This document shows, piece by piece, positions 35,015 to 45,441 of a stretch of 64,000 bases of DNA (the stretch's first letter is position 1; every line of letters starts with the position of its first letter). Source of the DNA: Sporomusa acidovorans (GTDB taxonomy: Bacteria > Bacillota > Negativicutes > Sporomusales > Sporomusaceae); contig NZ_FNAM01000025.1 of NCBI RefSeq assembly GCF_900101845.1, positions 18,840 through 82,839 on the forward strand. The letters are read 5' to 3'. The notes under the pieces are model-generated. The model was not told the origin of the DNA and ran no database searches. It saw only the letters and a list, made by a program, of their open reading frames with translations. The position numbers were made by a program, and so were the translations under genes.

Positions 35015-36343
35015 TTATGGCAGTTTATCCATTTTATCCCACAGACTCTGGGCAGCCTTGCGCGCTTTTTCATAAATCGGTTTTACATCAAACGTGAACT
35101 GGCGGTCTGCCAACACAATATTGCCATTAATAATCACATCACTTACATCACGAGCTCCCATACCAAAGACAAAATGACCGCCGATATTGTCTGACACAAG
35201 TGGCGTGGGAGACTGATAGTCAAGTACTGTCAAATCGGCTTTATAGCCGGCAGCTACCCGGCCGAAGTCGGCGGCAAAGTATCGTCTTAATAGTTCATTG
35301 CCGTTGTGCAGGAATTTCAGATAACTGTCAGGCCACATGGGTCCCCCGGCATCCTTATGTTTAAAATAGGCAAATTTCATTTCTTCCCACATGTCACTGC
35401 CAATGCCGTCAGTGCCAAGCACCAGGTTCTTGAACAACGATAATTTACTATTGTAGCCCACGGCGTTATTCATATTGGAACGGGCGTTATGCGCCAGAAA
35501 AGCATCCTTGTCATTAATAATCTCAATTTCCCGTTCAGATAAACACACACCATGCACTAAGAGAGCCTTGTCATTGATTAGACCGGCCTCATTCAGGCGT
35601 ACGATAATGTCTTTGCCGTATACATGATGACTATGTGATACATCATACCGGTCCTCAGCTACATGAATGTGCATACCGCGGCCGGTTTCATATACCGCAT
35701 CAGCCATAAGTTTGAGGGCAGCGTCAGGCAAGGTAACCGGTGCATGACCGCCAATCATAGCTTCTACCAGATGATTTTCGCCTTTTGCCTGTTTATCATT
35801 TTCGCACAGTCTGGCAAAATCGATATTTTCCTGAATGCCGGCTTCAACTTCGCTCATGCCGTGGTTACGGTCAGTAGTCTCATAGCAGGTAATACCACGC
35901 AGACCGGTTTGCTCAAAAGCTTGCTTAAGCGTTTTTAGCGAGCCTTTAATAAATGCCGGCGACGCGTGATGGTCAATTACCGCGGTTGTCCCGCAGCGGA
36001 TAGCTTCCAGGGAACACACCAGGCCGCTATAATACAGGCTTTCCTCATCAAGCGCCAAATCCAGCCGCCACCAGAGGTTCTTAAGTATGGAAATAAAATC
36101 CGGGCTGGGAGCGATATTGGCCATGATACCCCGTGATAGACCGGAGTAAAAATGGTTGTGGCCGCAAACAATTCCCGAGATAACGACTTTTCCGTTAAGA
36201 TCAATGGTGCGCTCGGCCTGGTAATTCGCAGCAATTCCTGGACCGACGGCAGCAATTTTGCTGCCGTCAATCACGATATCGACCCCGGAAATTACCGCTG
36301 CCGGCTGAAATTCAACAATCGTGGCGTTTTTTAATACTAACAC
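35015..36343 (-). CDS. ssnA: Aminohydrolase SsnA
   Basis: Amidohydrolase-superfamily enzyme of the selenium-linked SsnA type, implicated in opening a purine-derived ring in anaerobic urate breakdown. Visible: VCGHNHFYSGLSRG (the HxH metal motif as HNH), DHHASPAF, HVAEDRYDV, and GTDGIGSD aspartate. It has 442 residues and starts at a GTG after GGAGGG. It is the last gene of the seven-gene operon from ygeX, 12 bases after ygfK. Confidence 0.94.
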   Translation of the reverse strand: MLVLKNATIVEFQPAAVISGVDIVIDGSKIAAVGPGIAANYQAERTIDLNGKVVISGIVCGHNHFYSGLSRGIMANIAPSPDFISILKNLWWRLDLALDEESLYYSGLVCSLEAIRCGTTAVIDHHASPAFIKGSLKTLKQAFEQTGLRGITCYETTDRNHGMSEVEAGIQENIDFARLCENDKQAKGENHLVEAMIGGHAPVTLPDAALKLMADAVYETGRGMHIHVAEDRYDVSHSHHVYGKDIIVRLNEAGLINDKALLVHGVCLSEREIEIINDKDAFLAHNARSNMNNAVGYNSKLSLFKNLVLGTDGIGSDMWEEMKFAYFKHKDAGGPMWPDSYLKFLHNGNELLRRYFAADFGRVAAGYKADLTVLDYQSPTPLVSDNIGGHFVFGMGARDVSDVIINGNIVLADRQFTFDVKPIYEKARKAAQSLWDKMDKLP

Positions 36344-36355
36344 AACGGTCCCTCC

Positions 36356-39300
36356 TTACTCCTCTACGCGGCCAAACAGGACAGGCCGGTTCGTGTATAA
36401 GCAATTAAACACCCGGGCCATTTGGTCAAAAGCATCGTTTCCTGTTGCCGCAAGCCGTCCGTTTGCCAGATCATGGGCAAAAACTTTGCCATTCGTACGA
36501 ACCAGCACGGTATTGCCGTCTACAAAAAAGCCATTATTTTGGCTATGCTCAAAATCATCGCGGCGGCTAAATACGGTGACTTTATCGGTAAACGGCCGTC
36601 CTTCCCAGGGACAGAAATTGGCGCAGTTGCCGCATTCGTTGCAAAAAGCATCCAGGTGGATAATCTGATTATAGTTGACAAAGCCCTGATTAATGTGTAC
36701 GGCTAAGTTAGCGCGGTTAGGGCAAACCTCTATACATTTATTGCAAACATAGTTACATTCTAAACAGCGTCCGGCCTCTCGCCCGCCGGTAGCGGCCTCA
36801 ACTTTAGCAACACCTTCGCCAGTCAGCTTGGAAGCCATTGTCAGGCCAAATTTCTTGCCAAGGATTTCTTCCGCCTGCTTACTTGCCGCTTTCCCTGTCT
36901 TAGCGGCAGTAACTTCGAACCCGGGCAGTTCCTGTTGGCAAATGGCGTCAGCCGCCCTGCGCCCATCGGCAATACATTTTACAATTGAGGAAGCTCCCTG
37001 ACGGGCATCTCCGGCTAAATATACGTTATCCAGATTGGTCGCCTGCTCACCTTGTGTTGTAATCCCCAGTTTGGCAAGCAGACCGGTATTGATCTCTTCG
37101 CCAATTGCAATGATAATCGTGTCGGCTGCAAAGGTCTGAACCTGACCGGTAGGTTCCGGTCTGCGGCGACCACTGGCATCCGGTTGGCCTAACCGCATAA
37201 CCTGACAGACAAGGTTGCCCTGATTATCGATTTTTTCCGGGCTAACCAGGAAATTAAACCCGACCCGCTCGGCAACAGCCAGCTTGTATTCAGCCTGATC
37301 GGCAGGCATTTCATTGATCGAACGGCGATACACAACAGCGCTTGTTTCCACACCTTTTACCCGGAGGGCTGTACGGCTGACATCCATAGCCGTATTACCG
37401 GCACCAATGGTTACAACTGTTTTACCTAAGTTGAGAGCGGACGCGTCTTTGTTAAATTGCTCCAGAAACTTAAGTGCCGGCATGATTTGCGGCTTCCCGC
37501 CTGCAGCTTTAAGCTCAAACGGTTTTTCAGCACCTGCGCCTACAGCAACAATTACGTATTTATATCCTTGTTTTTTTAGCTCTGCCGGGGTAAGTTCCGG
37601 GCTGGAATTAAAAACAAATTCCACGCCATGCTCTTTAATAAAATTGATATCGCTGTCAATGGTTTCACGGCTAATACGAAAATGAGGGATCACATACCGT
37701 ACCGTGCCGCCGGCGCTTTCCCGGGTCTCGAACACGGTTACGCTAAATCCCTGCCGGGCTAGGAAGTATGCGGCAGCAAGTCCGGCCGGGCCTGCCCCCA
37801 TAACCGCTACCTTGATGCCGTTTTTATTTTGGGGTAAACAATAGTTTTTACTGAATTCGTCCCAGCCTTGTTCAACAGCCAGGCGCTTAACTTCCCGGAT
37901 CTGTACACAGCCTTCATAGTCTAAGCGGGTGCAATGATACTGACAGGCATGGTCGCAGATTGTGCCGGTAATGCCGGGCAAAGCATTTTTCTCATAGATA
38001 AGCGCCAAAGCTGCCGCATAGCGTTTCTGGCCCACCAGCCGGATATATTCAGGAATATCCTGGTGAATCGGGCAAGCTGTTTTACACGGTGCCGCCGCAC
38101 AATCAAACAAGGGCAGCGGAGCTTTGACGGCGGCTTTGGCATAGCCGCGGAAATCCTTTTGCGAATAATCGGCGGTCAGGGCTTTCTTCGCCAGCGTTTG
38201 CAGTTTGACAACATCAATTTTGTCACATTCCCAGCCGTCAGCTGTTTCAAGTTTAGCCGCAATTGCCGCCATGCGGGCATAGCCGCCAGGTTTTAAGAGC
38301 TCGGTTGCCATAGTAACAGGCTTAATGCCTGTAGCAAAAACGTCTAAAACATTATGCCCGGTAATGCCGCCGGAGAAGGAAATCGGCATTTGGCCGTCAA
38401 ATTCCGCCGAAATCTTAGCAGCCAAGTTAATTGACAAGGGGAATAAAGCCCGGCCCGACATATACATTTCATCACCAGGCAGCTTTCTTTTAAAGTTAAC
38501 TGACCCCAGTGTATTTGTCAGCTTAACGCCAAAAAAGCGTCCCTGCCCGTCAGCCAGCTTTTTTAACCTTGTCAGCATCGGAATAGCATCTGCATATTGC
38601 AAGTCATGGTCAAACGCTTCTTCCGACAATTGCACGTAATGAAAGCCGGTACTGTCAAGAATCGAACGTACACCCTGGTAAGTCAGCAACGTCGGATTCA
38701 GCTTGACATACAGGTTCATTTTCTTTTCTGTCAGGAGATATACGCAAATTCTTTCAATTTCGGCAGGCGGGCAGCCATGCATGGTGGACAACGTCATTGA
38801 CTGGCAAATATTGCCCGAGATTCGCCTGGATAAACCTGTAAGCATGGGCAGCCGCGCTTCTAAGCCGGTGCCTTTTAGAAAGCTGCCGTCAGCAATGAGT
38901 TCTTCCACTTCGTTCAGGCAGCGTTTAAAGTAAGGATGCTGCGTGGCGTCCATCATATTGTTCAGATAGGCATCCATGCGTGGCGAACTGATTCCTTCCA
39001 GGTTGTAACCGGCACTCATATTGAAGATAAAAGACCGTTTACCGCTTTTGCTAAGCCCCAGCGTTTCTTCTACAACATGCAGCAATACCCAGGCTTTGCT
39101 ATATTCTTCGTAGGCTTTTTCTACCGAATATTCGCTTGACCATTCGGTGTTGAAGCCTTCATCATCCGCATCGATGCACGGTTTGGCAACAGGCGGCTCA
39201 TGCTCCTGCACGGTCTTAAGTTCAATAAAGCGGGCCCCCGCTAGGTAGGAAACAAGAATGTTCTGGGCTAATTGGGTATGGGGGCCGGCAGCCGGACCTA

Positions 39301-39463
39301 CGGCTGTCTCAATAGTTTCGCCAAACAGCGAAAAAGTTTGGTCACTTTGTTTATGAAAAAAGTGGCTTGCCAGATAGCCAAAAATGGCATGATCGGCTGC
39401 GTACTCTTCAAAAACCCGCGCAATAAGCTCACGCAGGGGAACAGGTCTCATCAAATCGCCCAT
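36356..39463 (-). CDS. ygfK: YgfK, putative selenate reductase/urate-pathway flavoprotein
   Basis: A 1035-residue multi-cofactor oxidoreductase. N-terminal dihydroorotate dehydrogenase-like barrel (to about 410), a CxxxCP iron-sulfur region (CKTACPIHQDIPEYIR, about 455-475), a GltD-like FAD and NAD(P) module with GAGPAGLAAAYFLARQG (about 550), GAGNTAMDVSR and LAGDA, then two C-terminal ferredoxin-type clusters (CLECNYVCNKCIEVCP and CNECGNCANFCPWEGRP). It starts after GACTAGGAGG. In the urate cluster it is proposed to reduce or channel electrons to the ring-opening steps; the old selenate reductase name is not secure. It may couple to the xanthine dehydrogenase 44 bases upstream. Confidence 0.94.
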   Translation of the reverse strand: MGDLMRPVPLRELIARVFEEYAADHAIFGYLASHFFHKQSDQTFSLFGETIETAVGPAAGPHTQLAQNILVSYLAGARFIELKTVQEHEPPVAKPCIDADDEGFNTEWSSEYSVEKAYEEYSKAWVLLHVVEETLGLSKSGKRSFIFNMSAGYNLEGISSPRMDAYLNNMMDATQHPYFKRCLNEVEELIADGSFLKGTGLEARLPMLTGLSRRISGNICQSMTLSTMHGCPPAEIERICVYLLTEKKMNLYVKLNPTLLTYQGVRSILDSTGFHYVQLSEEAFDHDLQYADAIPMLTRLKKLADGQGRFFGVKLTNTLGSVNFKRKLPGDEMYMSGRALFPLSINLAAKISAEFDGQMPISFSGGITGHNVLDVFATGIKPVTMATELLKPGGYARMAAIAAKLETADGWECDKIDVVKLQTLAKKALTADYSQKDFRGYAKAAVKAPLPLFDCAAAPCKTACPIHQDIPEYIRLVGQKRYAAALALIYEKNALPGITGTICDHACQYHCTRLDYEGCVQIREVKRLAVEQGWDEFSKNYCLPQNKNGIKVAVMGAGPAGLAAAYFLARQGFSVTVFETRESAGGTVRYVIPHFRISRETIDSDINFIKEHGVEFVFNSSPELTPAELKKQGYKYVIVAVGAGAEKPFELKAAGGKPQIMPALKFLEQFNKDASALNLGKTVVTIGAGNTAMDVSRTALRVKGVETSAVVYRRSINEMPADQAEYKLAVAERVGFNFLVSPEKIDNQGNLVCQVMRLGQPDASGRRRPEPTGQVQTFAADTIIIAIGEEINTGLLAKLGITTQGEQATNLDNVYLAGDARQGASSIVKCIADGRRAADAICQQELPGFEVTAAKTGKAASKQAEEILGKKFGLTMASKLTGEGVAKVEAATGGREAGRCLECNYVCNKCIEVCPNRANLAVHINQGFVNYNQIIHLDAFCNECGNCANFCPWEGRPFTDKVTVFSRRDDFEHSQNNGFFVDGNTVLVRTNGKVFAHDLANGRLAATGNDAFDQMARVFNCLYTNRPVLFGRVEE

Positions 39464-39507
39464 TTATTTATTCCTCCTAGTCATTTGGTTTTATTTCCTA
39501 AAAACAG

Positions 39508-42063
39508 TTATTTTTTTCGGCTGTAGGGCGTTGCCGATAGTGGTAACTCGGTTCGTACTTTGCCGTCTTTTCTCATATAGGCGCCGGCAACAGCCGGCGC
39601 GATCGGAATGGCCGTTATTTCGCCCACACCCTTAGCTCCATAAGCCAGTTCTGCCTGATTTTTACCTACAATGATGCTTTCAATTTCCGGTACATTGCCG
39701 GCCCGGAAAAGTCCCAATGTTCCGAATTTAACTTGCGGTATGCCGTCTTTTAAGGGGAAATCTTCAGTCAGAGCATATCCTAAGCCCATTACAATACCGC
39801 CTTCAATCTGTCCTTCAACCCCTGTCGGGTTTATCGCTTTACCGACATCATGGGCTGCCACTACTTTGACCAGTTTGCCGGCTTCGTCAAGAATAACTAC
39901 ATGAGTGGCGTAACCATAGGCAACATGGCTGACCGGATTGGGTTTATCAGAACCCATGGGATCGGTGACTCCTGAATATTCACCATAAAATTCCCGGCCT
40001 TCCAGTTCGTCCAGCGAAGCTGTTGCCAGTTCCTCCCGCAGCTTAAGCGCCGCCCGGCGGGTAGCCTCGCCGGTAAATACCGTCTGCCGGGATGCTGTGG
40101 TGGTACCGGAGTCGGGAGTAAGATCGGTATCGGGTTCAACTGCGGCGATCTGCGATGAGGCAATTCCCGTCGTTTCCGATAAAATTTGAATCATAACGGT
40201 AACTAATCCCTGGCCGATGCAGGCAGCTCCTGTATAAATAACGGCTTTGCCATTTTCAATTTTAATTTTTACCCGGCCAATGTCGGGCAGCCCAACGCCA
40301 ATGCCGGCATTTTTCATCGCACAGGCCAGACCGGCATACGGACTTGCTTCAAAAACCTTTCTGACGGCCAACAGGGTTTCTTTTAGAGCCGTGCCTTGGT
40401 CGGCAATTTGGCCGTTAGGCAATATTTTATCCGGTTCAATGGCATTGCGCCAGCGCATCTCCCACTGAGAAATGCCGACTTTAGCTGCCATTATGTTAAT
40501 ATTATTTTCCATAGCAAAGCAGGACTGCGTCACCCCAAAGCCCCGGAAAGCCCCGGCCGGTGGATTATTGGTATACACTCCCAAACCAACGATATCCACA
40601 TTGGGAATTTGATAAGGTCCGGCAGCATGCGTACAGGCCCGCTGCAATACCGGGCCGCCCAGTGAGGCATAAGCGCCGGTGTCGGCAGTAATTTCCGCTT
40701 TCATAGCAGTAATAATGCCATTTTCGTCACAGGCGGTTGTAAAATTCATTTCCATTGCATGCCGCTTGGGATGAACCTTGATGCTCTCCTGGCGGGACAG
40801 CGTATTCTTTACCGGTTTTTTTGTATGCCAGGCCAGCAAAGCGGCATGATGCTGTACTGTAAGATCTTCCTTGCCGCCAAAACCGCCGCCTACCATTTTA
40901 CTGACAACCCGCACGTCCTTTTCCTTTACGCCAAGCAGTGAGACTATACCGTGGTAATCGTCATAGACATTCTGACTGCTGATGTATACTGTCAGCGTAC
41001 CGTCAGGCTGTGGGACAGCCAAAGCACTCTCCGGTTCCAGGAAAGCATGCTCTGTAAAGGGCGTCTTATAACAGTGGGTTACAACCTGTTTGGCTTTGGC
41101 AATCGCTTTTTCGACATTGCCACGTTTGAGAACTGTTCTCGCCAATATATTCCCTTGGGGATGGAGCCGGGGCGCATCTTCCGCCAGCGCCTGACGAGGC
41201 GAAGTCAGCGGCGTTAATTCTTCATAATCTACCTTTATCAATCTAACAGCCTCTTGCGCTATTTGTTTGCTTGTGGCAGCGACAGCGGCCAAGGCATCGC
41301 CGATATAACGGGTTTCCTCCCCTTCAGCAATAAAAGCCGGCCAGTCGGGAATTATATGCCCCTGATGACGCCGCCCGGGAATATCCTTGGCAGTAATTAC
41401 GGCTTCAACACCCGGCAATGCCAGTGCCGCCGCAGTATCAATCTTTTTAATGAGGGCCCGGGCAGTGGGCGCCCGTAAGATGGCGGCGTGCAGCATCCCC
41501 TCAACATACATATCATCAACATATTCGGCAGTGCCTAAGGTCTTAGCTTTGGCATCAACCCGCGGCATTCTGTCGCCGACTTTATACGTAAGACCTGCCG
41601 GCGGCGTAAAGCCTTCGCGCAGAGCTTTGGCAGCCATTAACACCGCTTTTTCAATTTTTACATAGCCGGTACAGCGGCATACATTACCGTGTAATGCCTT
41701 TTTTACCTGGTCGGAGGCAGGCTCAGGAGTTGTATCAATCAGCCCCTTGGCGCTAATAACCATGCCGGGAATGCAAAAACCGCACTGTACGGCGCCCGCT
41801 GTCGCAAACGCCCAGCTATAAATGTTCTTCTCCTGCTCGGACAAACCTTCCACAGTTAGTAACTTTTTGCCGTTGACTTTGGCGGTTGTCAGCAGGCAGG
41901 CCCGCGTTGCTTTTCCGTCCAGAAGCACCATACAGGCGCCGCAGGCACCCTCGGCGCAACCGTTTTTTACCGAGGTTAGCCGGGCATAATCCCGCAGGTA
42001 CTCCAGTAAGTTTATTTCCTTATCACAAACAGTCGGTTGTCCGTTCAGTATAAAACTGTACAT
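39508..42063 (-). CDS. xdhD: Selenium-dependent xanthine dehydrogenase, fused Fe-S and Mo subunits
   Basis: A single 851-residue chain that fuses a two-cluster iron-sulfur domain (1-155: GCAEGACGACMVLLDG, QCGFCIPGM, NVCRCTGYV) to a molybdenum-binding dehydrogenase (about 165-851: GGGFGGKEDLTVQ, GAFRGFGVTQ, GAKGVGEITA). This is the arrangement of the selenium-dependent xanthine dehydrogenase family, in which a labile selenium occupies the Mo site. No FAD domain is present, so electrons must leave to a partner such as YgfK (inference). Third-to-last gene of the ygeX operon, after arcC. Confidence 0.94.
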   Translation of the reverse strand: MYSFILNGQPTVCDKEINLLEYLRDYARLTSVKNGCAEGACGACMVLLDGKATRACLLTTAKVNGKKLLTVEGLSEQEKNIYSWAFATAGAVQCGFCIPGMVISAKGLIDTTPEPASDQVKKALHGNVCRCTGYVKIEKAVLMAAKALREGFTPPAGLTYKVGDRMPRVDAKAKTLGTAEYVDDMYVEGMLHAAILRAPTARALIKKIDTAAALALPGVEAVITAKDIPGRRHQGHIIPDWPAFIAEGEETRYIGDALAAVAATSKQIAQEAVRLIKVDYEELTPLTSPRQALAEDAPRLHPQGNILARTVLKRGNVEKAIAKAKQVVTHCYKTPFTEHAFLEPESALAVPQPDGTLTVYISSQNVYDDYHGIVSLLGVKEKDVRVVSKMVGGGFGGKEDLTVQHHAALLAWHTKKPVKNTLSRQESIKVHPKRHAMEMNFTTACDENGIITAMKAEITADTGAYASLGGPVLQRACTHAAGPYQIPNVDIVGLGVYTNNPPAGAFRGFGVTQSCFAMENNINIMAAKVGISQWEMRWRNAIEPDKILPNGQIADQGTALKETLLAVRKVFEASPYAGLACAMKNAGIGVGLPDIGRVKIKIENGKAVIYTGAACIGQGLVTVMIQILSETTGIASSQIAAVEPDTDLTPDSGTTTASRQTVFTGEATRRAALKLREELATASLDELEGREFYGEYSGVTDPMGSDKPNPVSHVAYGYATHVVILDEAGKLVKVVAAHDVGKAINPTGVEGQIEGGIVMGLGYALTEDFPLKDGIPQVKFGTLGLFRAGNVPEIESIIVGKNQAELAYGAKGVGEITAIPIAPAVAGAYMRKDGKVRTELPLSATPYSRKK

Positions 42064-42133
42064 TCTTATCCCTCCTATTATAGGAAAGGGTTTATGATGC
42101 AGAAATACTCCCGGAAGGAATATCTCTGTTTTT

Positions 42134-43084
42134 TTATTTAAAAATATGTGTTCCTGTTTTTCCGGCTATAGCCTCTTTCAACGACTCCGGATTGGTAATA
42201 ATGGCTTTGCGGCCGCCATTTTCTAAAAAGCGGATTACAGCTTCTATCTTAGGCAGCATACTGCCCGGCGCAAAGTGATTTTGCTGTACATATTCCTTTA
42301 GCTCAGCGAGCGTAACTTGATCTAATGCCTGTTCGTCAGGTTTGCCGTAATTTAAATAGACTTTCGGCACACCGGTGGAAATTATTAATTCATCGGCCTG
42401 TATTTCCGCTGCCAGCAAACTGGAGGCAAAGTCCTTATCAATAACAGCATCAACACCTTTAAAACTGCCGTCTTGCTGACGGATGACCGGAATGCCGCCG
42501 CCTCCTACAGCAATCATACAATAACCTTCCCGGACTAACTTATGAATGACATTTTTTTCGACAATTTCCCGGGGACGCGGTGAAGCTACTACCCGGCGAT
42601 ACCCCCGTCCGGAATCGTTCACCATGACCCAGTCCGGATGAGCACTTTGGATCTTTGCTGCTTGTTCCTGTGTATAAAAAGATCCTATTGGCTTAGTTGG
42701 TTTGGCGAAAGCCGGGTCGTCGGCAGCTACCACCACCTGGGTAACCAACGCTACGGCCGTTTTATCCAAACCTCTTTTTTTAAATTCATTATCCATAGCC
42801 TGCTGAATCTGGTAACCAAGCGCCCCTTGCGTATCAGCCCCGCAGGCCACCAACGGCACACTATGCATCCCTGCCGCTTCGCTGGCAATCTCTGAGCGTC
42901 TAAGAATAAACCCTACCTGAGGCCCGTTACCATGAGTGATAACGACATCATACTCCTGTTCAATCATCCCAACAATGTGTTTTGCGGTCTCACAGACAGC
43001 ATCGTACTGGTCTTCCACCGTCTGTCGACTGTTATCTCTAATTAAAGAGTTTCCTCCAATGGCGATAACAGCTAGCCTAGACAT
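42134..43084 (-). CDS. arcC: Carbamate kinase
   Basis: Makes ATP from carbamoyl phosphate and ADP, releasing ammonia and carbon dioxide. The 316 residues show AIGGNSLIRDNSRQTVEDQ, THGNGPQVGFI, GGGGIPVI and IDKDFASSLLA, all kinase-family marks. Start after GGTGGCAG; stop lies 70 bases before the dehydrogenase gene. Two bases separate it from ygeW, so the pair ygeW-arcC is a carbamoyl-transfer and energy-yielding step. This is the only substrate-level phosphorylation visible in the pathway. Confidence 0.95.
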   Translation of the reverse strand: MSRLAVIAIGGNSLIRDNSRQTVEDQYDAVCETAKHIVGMIEQEYDVVITHGNGPQVGFILRRSEIASEAAGMHSVPLVACGADTQGALGYQIQQAMDNEFKKRGLDKTAVALVTQVVVAADDPAFAKPTKPIGSFYTQEQAAKIQSAHPDWVMVNDSGRGYRRVVASPRPREIVEKNVIHKLVREGYCMIAVGGGGIPVIRQQDGSFKGVDAVIDKDFASSLLAAEIQADELIISTGVPKVYLNYGKPDEQALDQVTLAELKEYVQQNHFAPGSMLPKIEAVIRFLENGGRKAIITNPESLKEAIAGKTGTHIFK

Positions 43085-43086
43085 GC

Positions 43087-44091
43087 TTATCTGCCACCCA
43101 TTAATAAGGTCATGACCGCTTTAGCCGTATGCAGCCGGTTTTCGGCTTCGTCATATACGATAGAGTGCGATCCGTCGATGACAGAGTCTTCCACTTCGTT
43201 ATTGCGGTCAGCAGGCAACGCATGCATATATAGTACGTTTTTATCAGCGGTTGCCATCTTGGCTTCCGTGCATTTCCAGGATTTATGGGCTTTCAGTTTG
43301 TCGTCAACTACAGCCACGGCACCAGAAGCAGCAACACCGGTCTGGTCGGTTACCCAGTTGCCCCAGTTTTTCGGAATAACGATCTGGGCGCCTTCATAAG
43401 CCTCGGCTTCATTGTCGGTAACGGTTACGCTGCCGCCGTATTTTTCCGCGTTGGCTTTGGCCTGGGCAATAACCCAGTCAGGCAATTCCCAGCCTTTGGG
43501 ATGAGCCAGCACAACATCCATGCCATAGCGAGGGAAAAGCAGCACTTGAGAGACCGGTACAGATATCGGTTTTTTATGGCTTTCGGCATAAGCCCAAATA
43601 ATGGATACTTTTACCTGTTTCAAATCACCAATTTTTTCTTTCATGGTCATCAGGTCAGCCAGCGCCTGGAACGGATGATACAGGTCGCATTGCAAATTCA
43701 TGATCGGTTTGGTTGACCATTTAGCCATTTCGGTTAAGTATTTGTTGCCATATCCCCAGTTACAGTAGCGGCAGGCAATGGCATGACCGAAACGCGACAG
43801 AATGATGGCCGTGTCTTTGGCACTTTCGCCATGCGCAATCTGCATGCTGCTGGAATCCAGGAAGCCGGCATGGCCGCCCAATTGAGCAAACCCGGCTTCC
43901 ATTGAGTTTCTGGTACGGGTGGACTGTTCAAAAAACATCAGAAACATCGATTGGTGCAGCAAATAGGGGGTCGGAACACCCATGGCAAATTTTTTCTTTA
44001 AATCAAAAGCGACTTCCAGCATTGTATCTACTTCTTCTTTGGTGAAATCTTCCAGATTGATAAAATGTCTTCCTCTAAAAACTGATTGCAT
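43087..44091 (-). CDS. ygeW: Knotted carbamoyltransferase YgeW
   Basis: Member of the knotted transcarbamylase family with a deep trefoil knot. The carbamoyl-phosphate loop STRTRNS, HPFQALADLMT and the HALPADR segment are present. It has 334 residues; E. coli YgeW is somewhat longer. The start follows GGAGGAATTTGCA. Proposed role: phosphorolysis of a ureido group to give carbamoyl phosphate for carbamate kinase and a diaminopropionate intermediate (established direction for the pathway, not shown here). An ornithine or aspartate transcarbamylase is less likely in this context. Confidence 0.93.
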   Translation of the reverse strand: MQSVFRGRHFINLEDFTKEEVDTMLEVAFDLKKKFAMGVPTPYLLHQSMFLMFFEQSTRTRNSMEAGFAQLGGHAGFLDSSSMQIAHGESAKDTAIILSRFGHAIACRYCNWGYGNKYLTEMAKWSTKPIMNLQCDLYHPFQALADLMTMKEKIGDLKQVKVSIIWAYAESHKKPISVPVSQVLLFPRYGMDVVLAHPKGWELPDWVIAQAKANAEKYGGSVTVTDNEAEAYEGAQIVIPKNWGNWVTDQTGVAASGAVAVVDDKLKAHKSWKCTEAKMATADKNVLYMHALPADRNNEVEDSVIDGSHSIVYDEAENRLHTAKAVMTLLMGGR

Positions 44092-44172
44092 TGCAAATTC
44101 CTCCTAAAATTTAACTATTTATTATCTATAGAGTATCCAATAAAGATTTACAGGCAGGGTGTTAGTAAGTTA

Positions 44173-45408
44173 CTAAACCAGGTTTTTGGTTCGATCAGTC
44201 ATTTTTCCCGCATATTCTTTGGCATAAATCATCGGAATAGCCGCATACATGGCTGCACAATTTACCAATTCCTTTTTCCAGGTCCGTTCGTTGGGAGCAT
44301 GGGCCTGGTCTTCATGTCCGGGGCCAAAACCGATGCAAGGAATACCAAAGCGGCCCATAATAGAAACACCGTTTGTTGAGAAGGTCCATTTATCAACTTG
44401 GGGCGCTTCTTTGAACAAGCCCCGGTAAGCATCGACTAAGGTATGGCATACAGGATGTTCATTTTCAATAAGCCATGTGGGGAAATAACATTCGGTAGGA
44501 TAAACCAAACCGGTATAAGCAGGCCTTTCATACAGGTACATGGTAACTTCAGCATTCGCTGCTTTTACAGAAGGAAGATTCTTGATTTGCTGAATGGCAT
44601 AGTCGCCGGTTTCTCCGGCTGTTAACCGTCTGTCAATAGATATCCAGCAACTATCGGCAACAGCACAACGGGAAGGTGAAGTATGGAAAATTTCTGAAAC
44701 TGTCAAACTGCCTTTTCCCAGAAAGTCATGATCCATTAAGTTTTCGTGAAGGGCTTTTAGGTCACTCAGAATTGGCCCCATTTTATAGATTGCGTTATCA
44801 CCCCGTTCGGGTGCCGAACCATGGCAGCTCACACCGGTTGTTTTTACCCGGATTTCCATGCGTCCTCTTTGTCCCCGGTAAATTTTGCCGTCTGTCGGTT
44901 CCGTGCTTACCACAAACTCAGGACGCAACTTGTCTTCCTGGATAATGTACTGCCAGCACAGCCCGTCACAATCTTCTTCCTGTACAGAACCAACTATAAC
45001 TAAAGTATAGTCAGCTTCTAAACCAAGCTCTTTAATGATTTTTCCGGCATATACCATGGAAGCCATACCGCCTTCCTGGTCACTGGCACCCCGGCCGACA
45101 ATAATTTCATCATCCTCATACCCTTTATAAGGGTCATACTTCCAGTTTTCCGGATTACCTACCCCGACTGTGTCGATATGGGCATCCATGGCAATAAGAT
45201 GTTTACCATGACCGATAAAGCCAAGAATATTGCCCATCGGGTCTATCTCCACCTTATCAAAGCCCACTTTTTCCATTTCTTCTTTAATGCGCAGGACGAC
45301 TTTTTCTTCCTGGCAGCTTTCACTGGGAATCGCGATCATATCCCGTAGGAATTTAGTGATTTCCGGTTCATACTTTTGGGCAAGCTTCATTATTTTTTCA
45401 AATTCCAT
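44173..45408 (-). CDS. ygeY: YgeY family M20 metallopeptidase-like hydrolase
   Basis: Zinc-dependent amide hydrolase of the M20 family, selenium-metabolism-linked YgeY branch. Visible: [11 protein letters not shown] metal motif, [22 protein letters not shown]-type glutamate region ([11 protein letters not shown]) and the terminal HAPNERTW histidine. The chosen ATG (45408) is 10 bases after GAGGGGAC; a TTG two codons earlier (45414) is also possible. It is 33 bases after ygeX. It should remove an acyl or carbamoyl group from the intermediate that YgeX or YgeW uses. Confidence 0.93.
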   Translation of the reverse strand: MEFEKIMKLAQKYEPEITKFLRDMIAIPSESCQEEKVVLRIKEEMEKVGFDKVEIDPMGNILGFIGHGKHLIAMDAHIDTVGVGNPENWKYDPYKGYEDDEIIVGRGASDQEGGMASMVYAGKIIKELGLEADYTLVIVGSVQEEDCDGLCWQYIIQEDKLRPEFVVSTEPTDGKIYRGQRGRMEIRVKTTGVSCHGSAPERGDNAIYKMGPILSDLKALHENLMDHDFLGKGSLTVSEIFHTSPSRCAVADSCWISIDRRLTAGETGDYAIQQIKNLPSVKAANAEVTMYLYERPAYTGLVYPTECYFPTWLIENEHPVCHTLVDAYRGLFKEAPQVDKWTFSTNGVSIMGRFGIPCIGFGPGHEDQAHAPNERTWKKELVNCAAMYAAIPMIYAKEYAGKMTDRTKNLV

Positions 45409-45441
45409 CTTCAAAAAAGTCCCCTCTCTTTTTTGCGTTTT

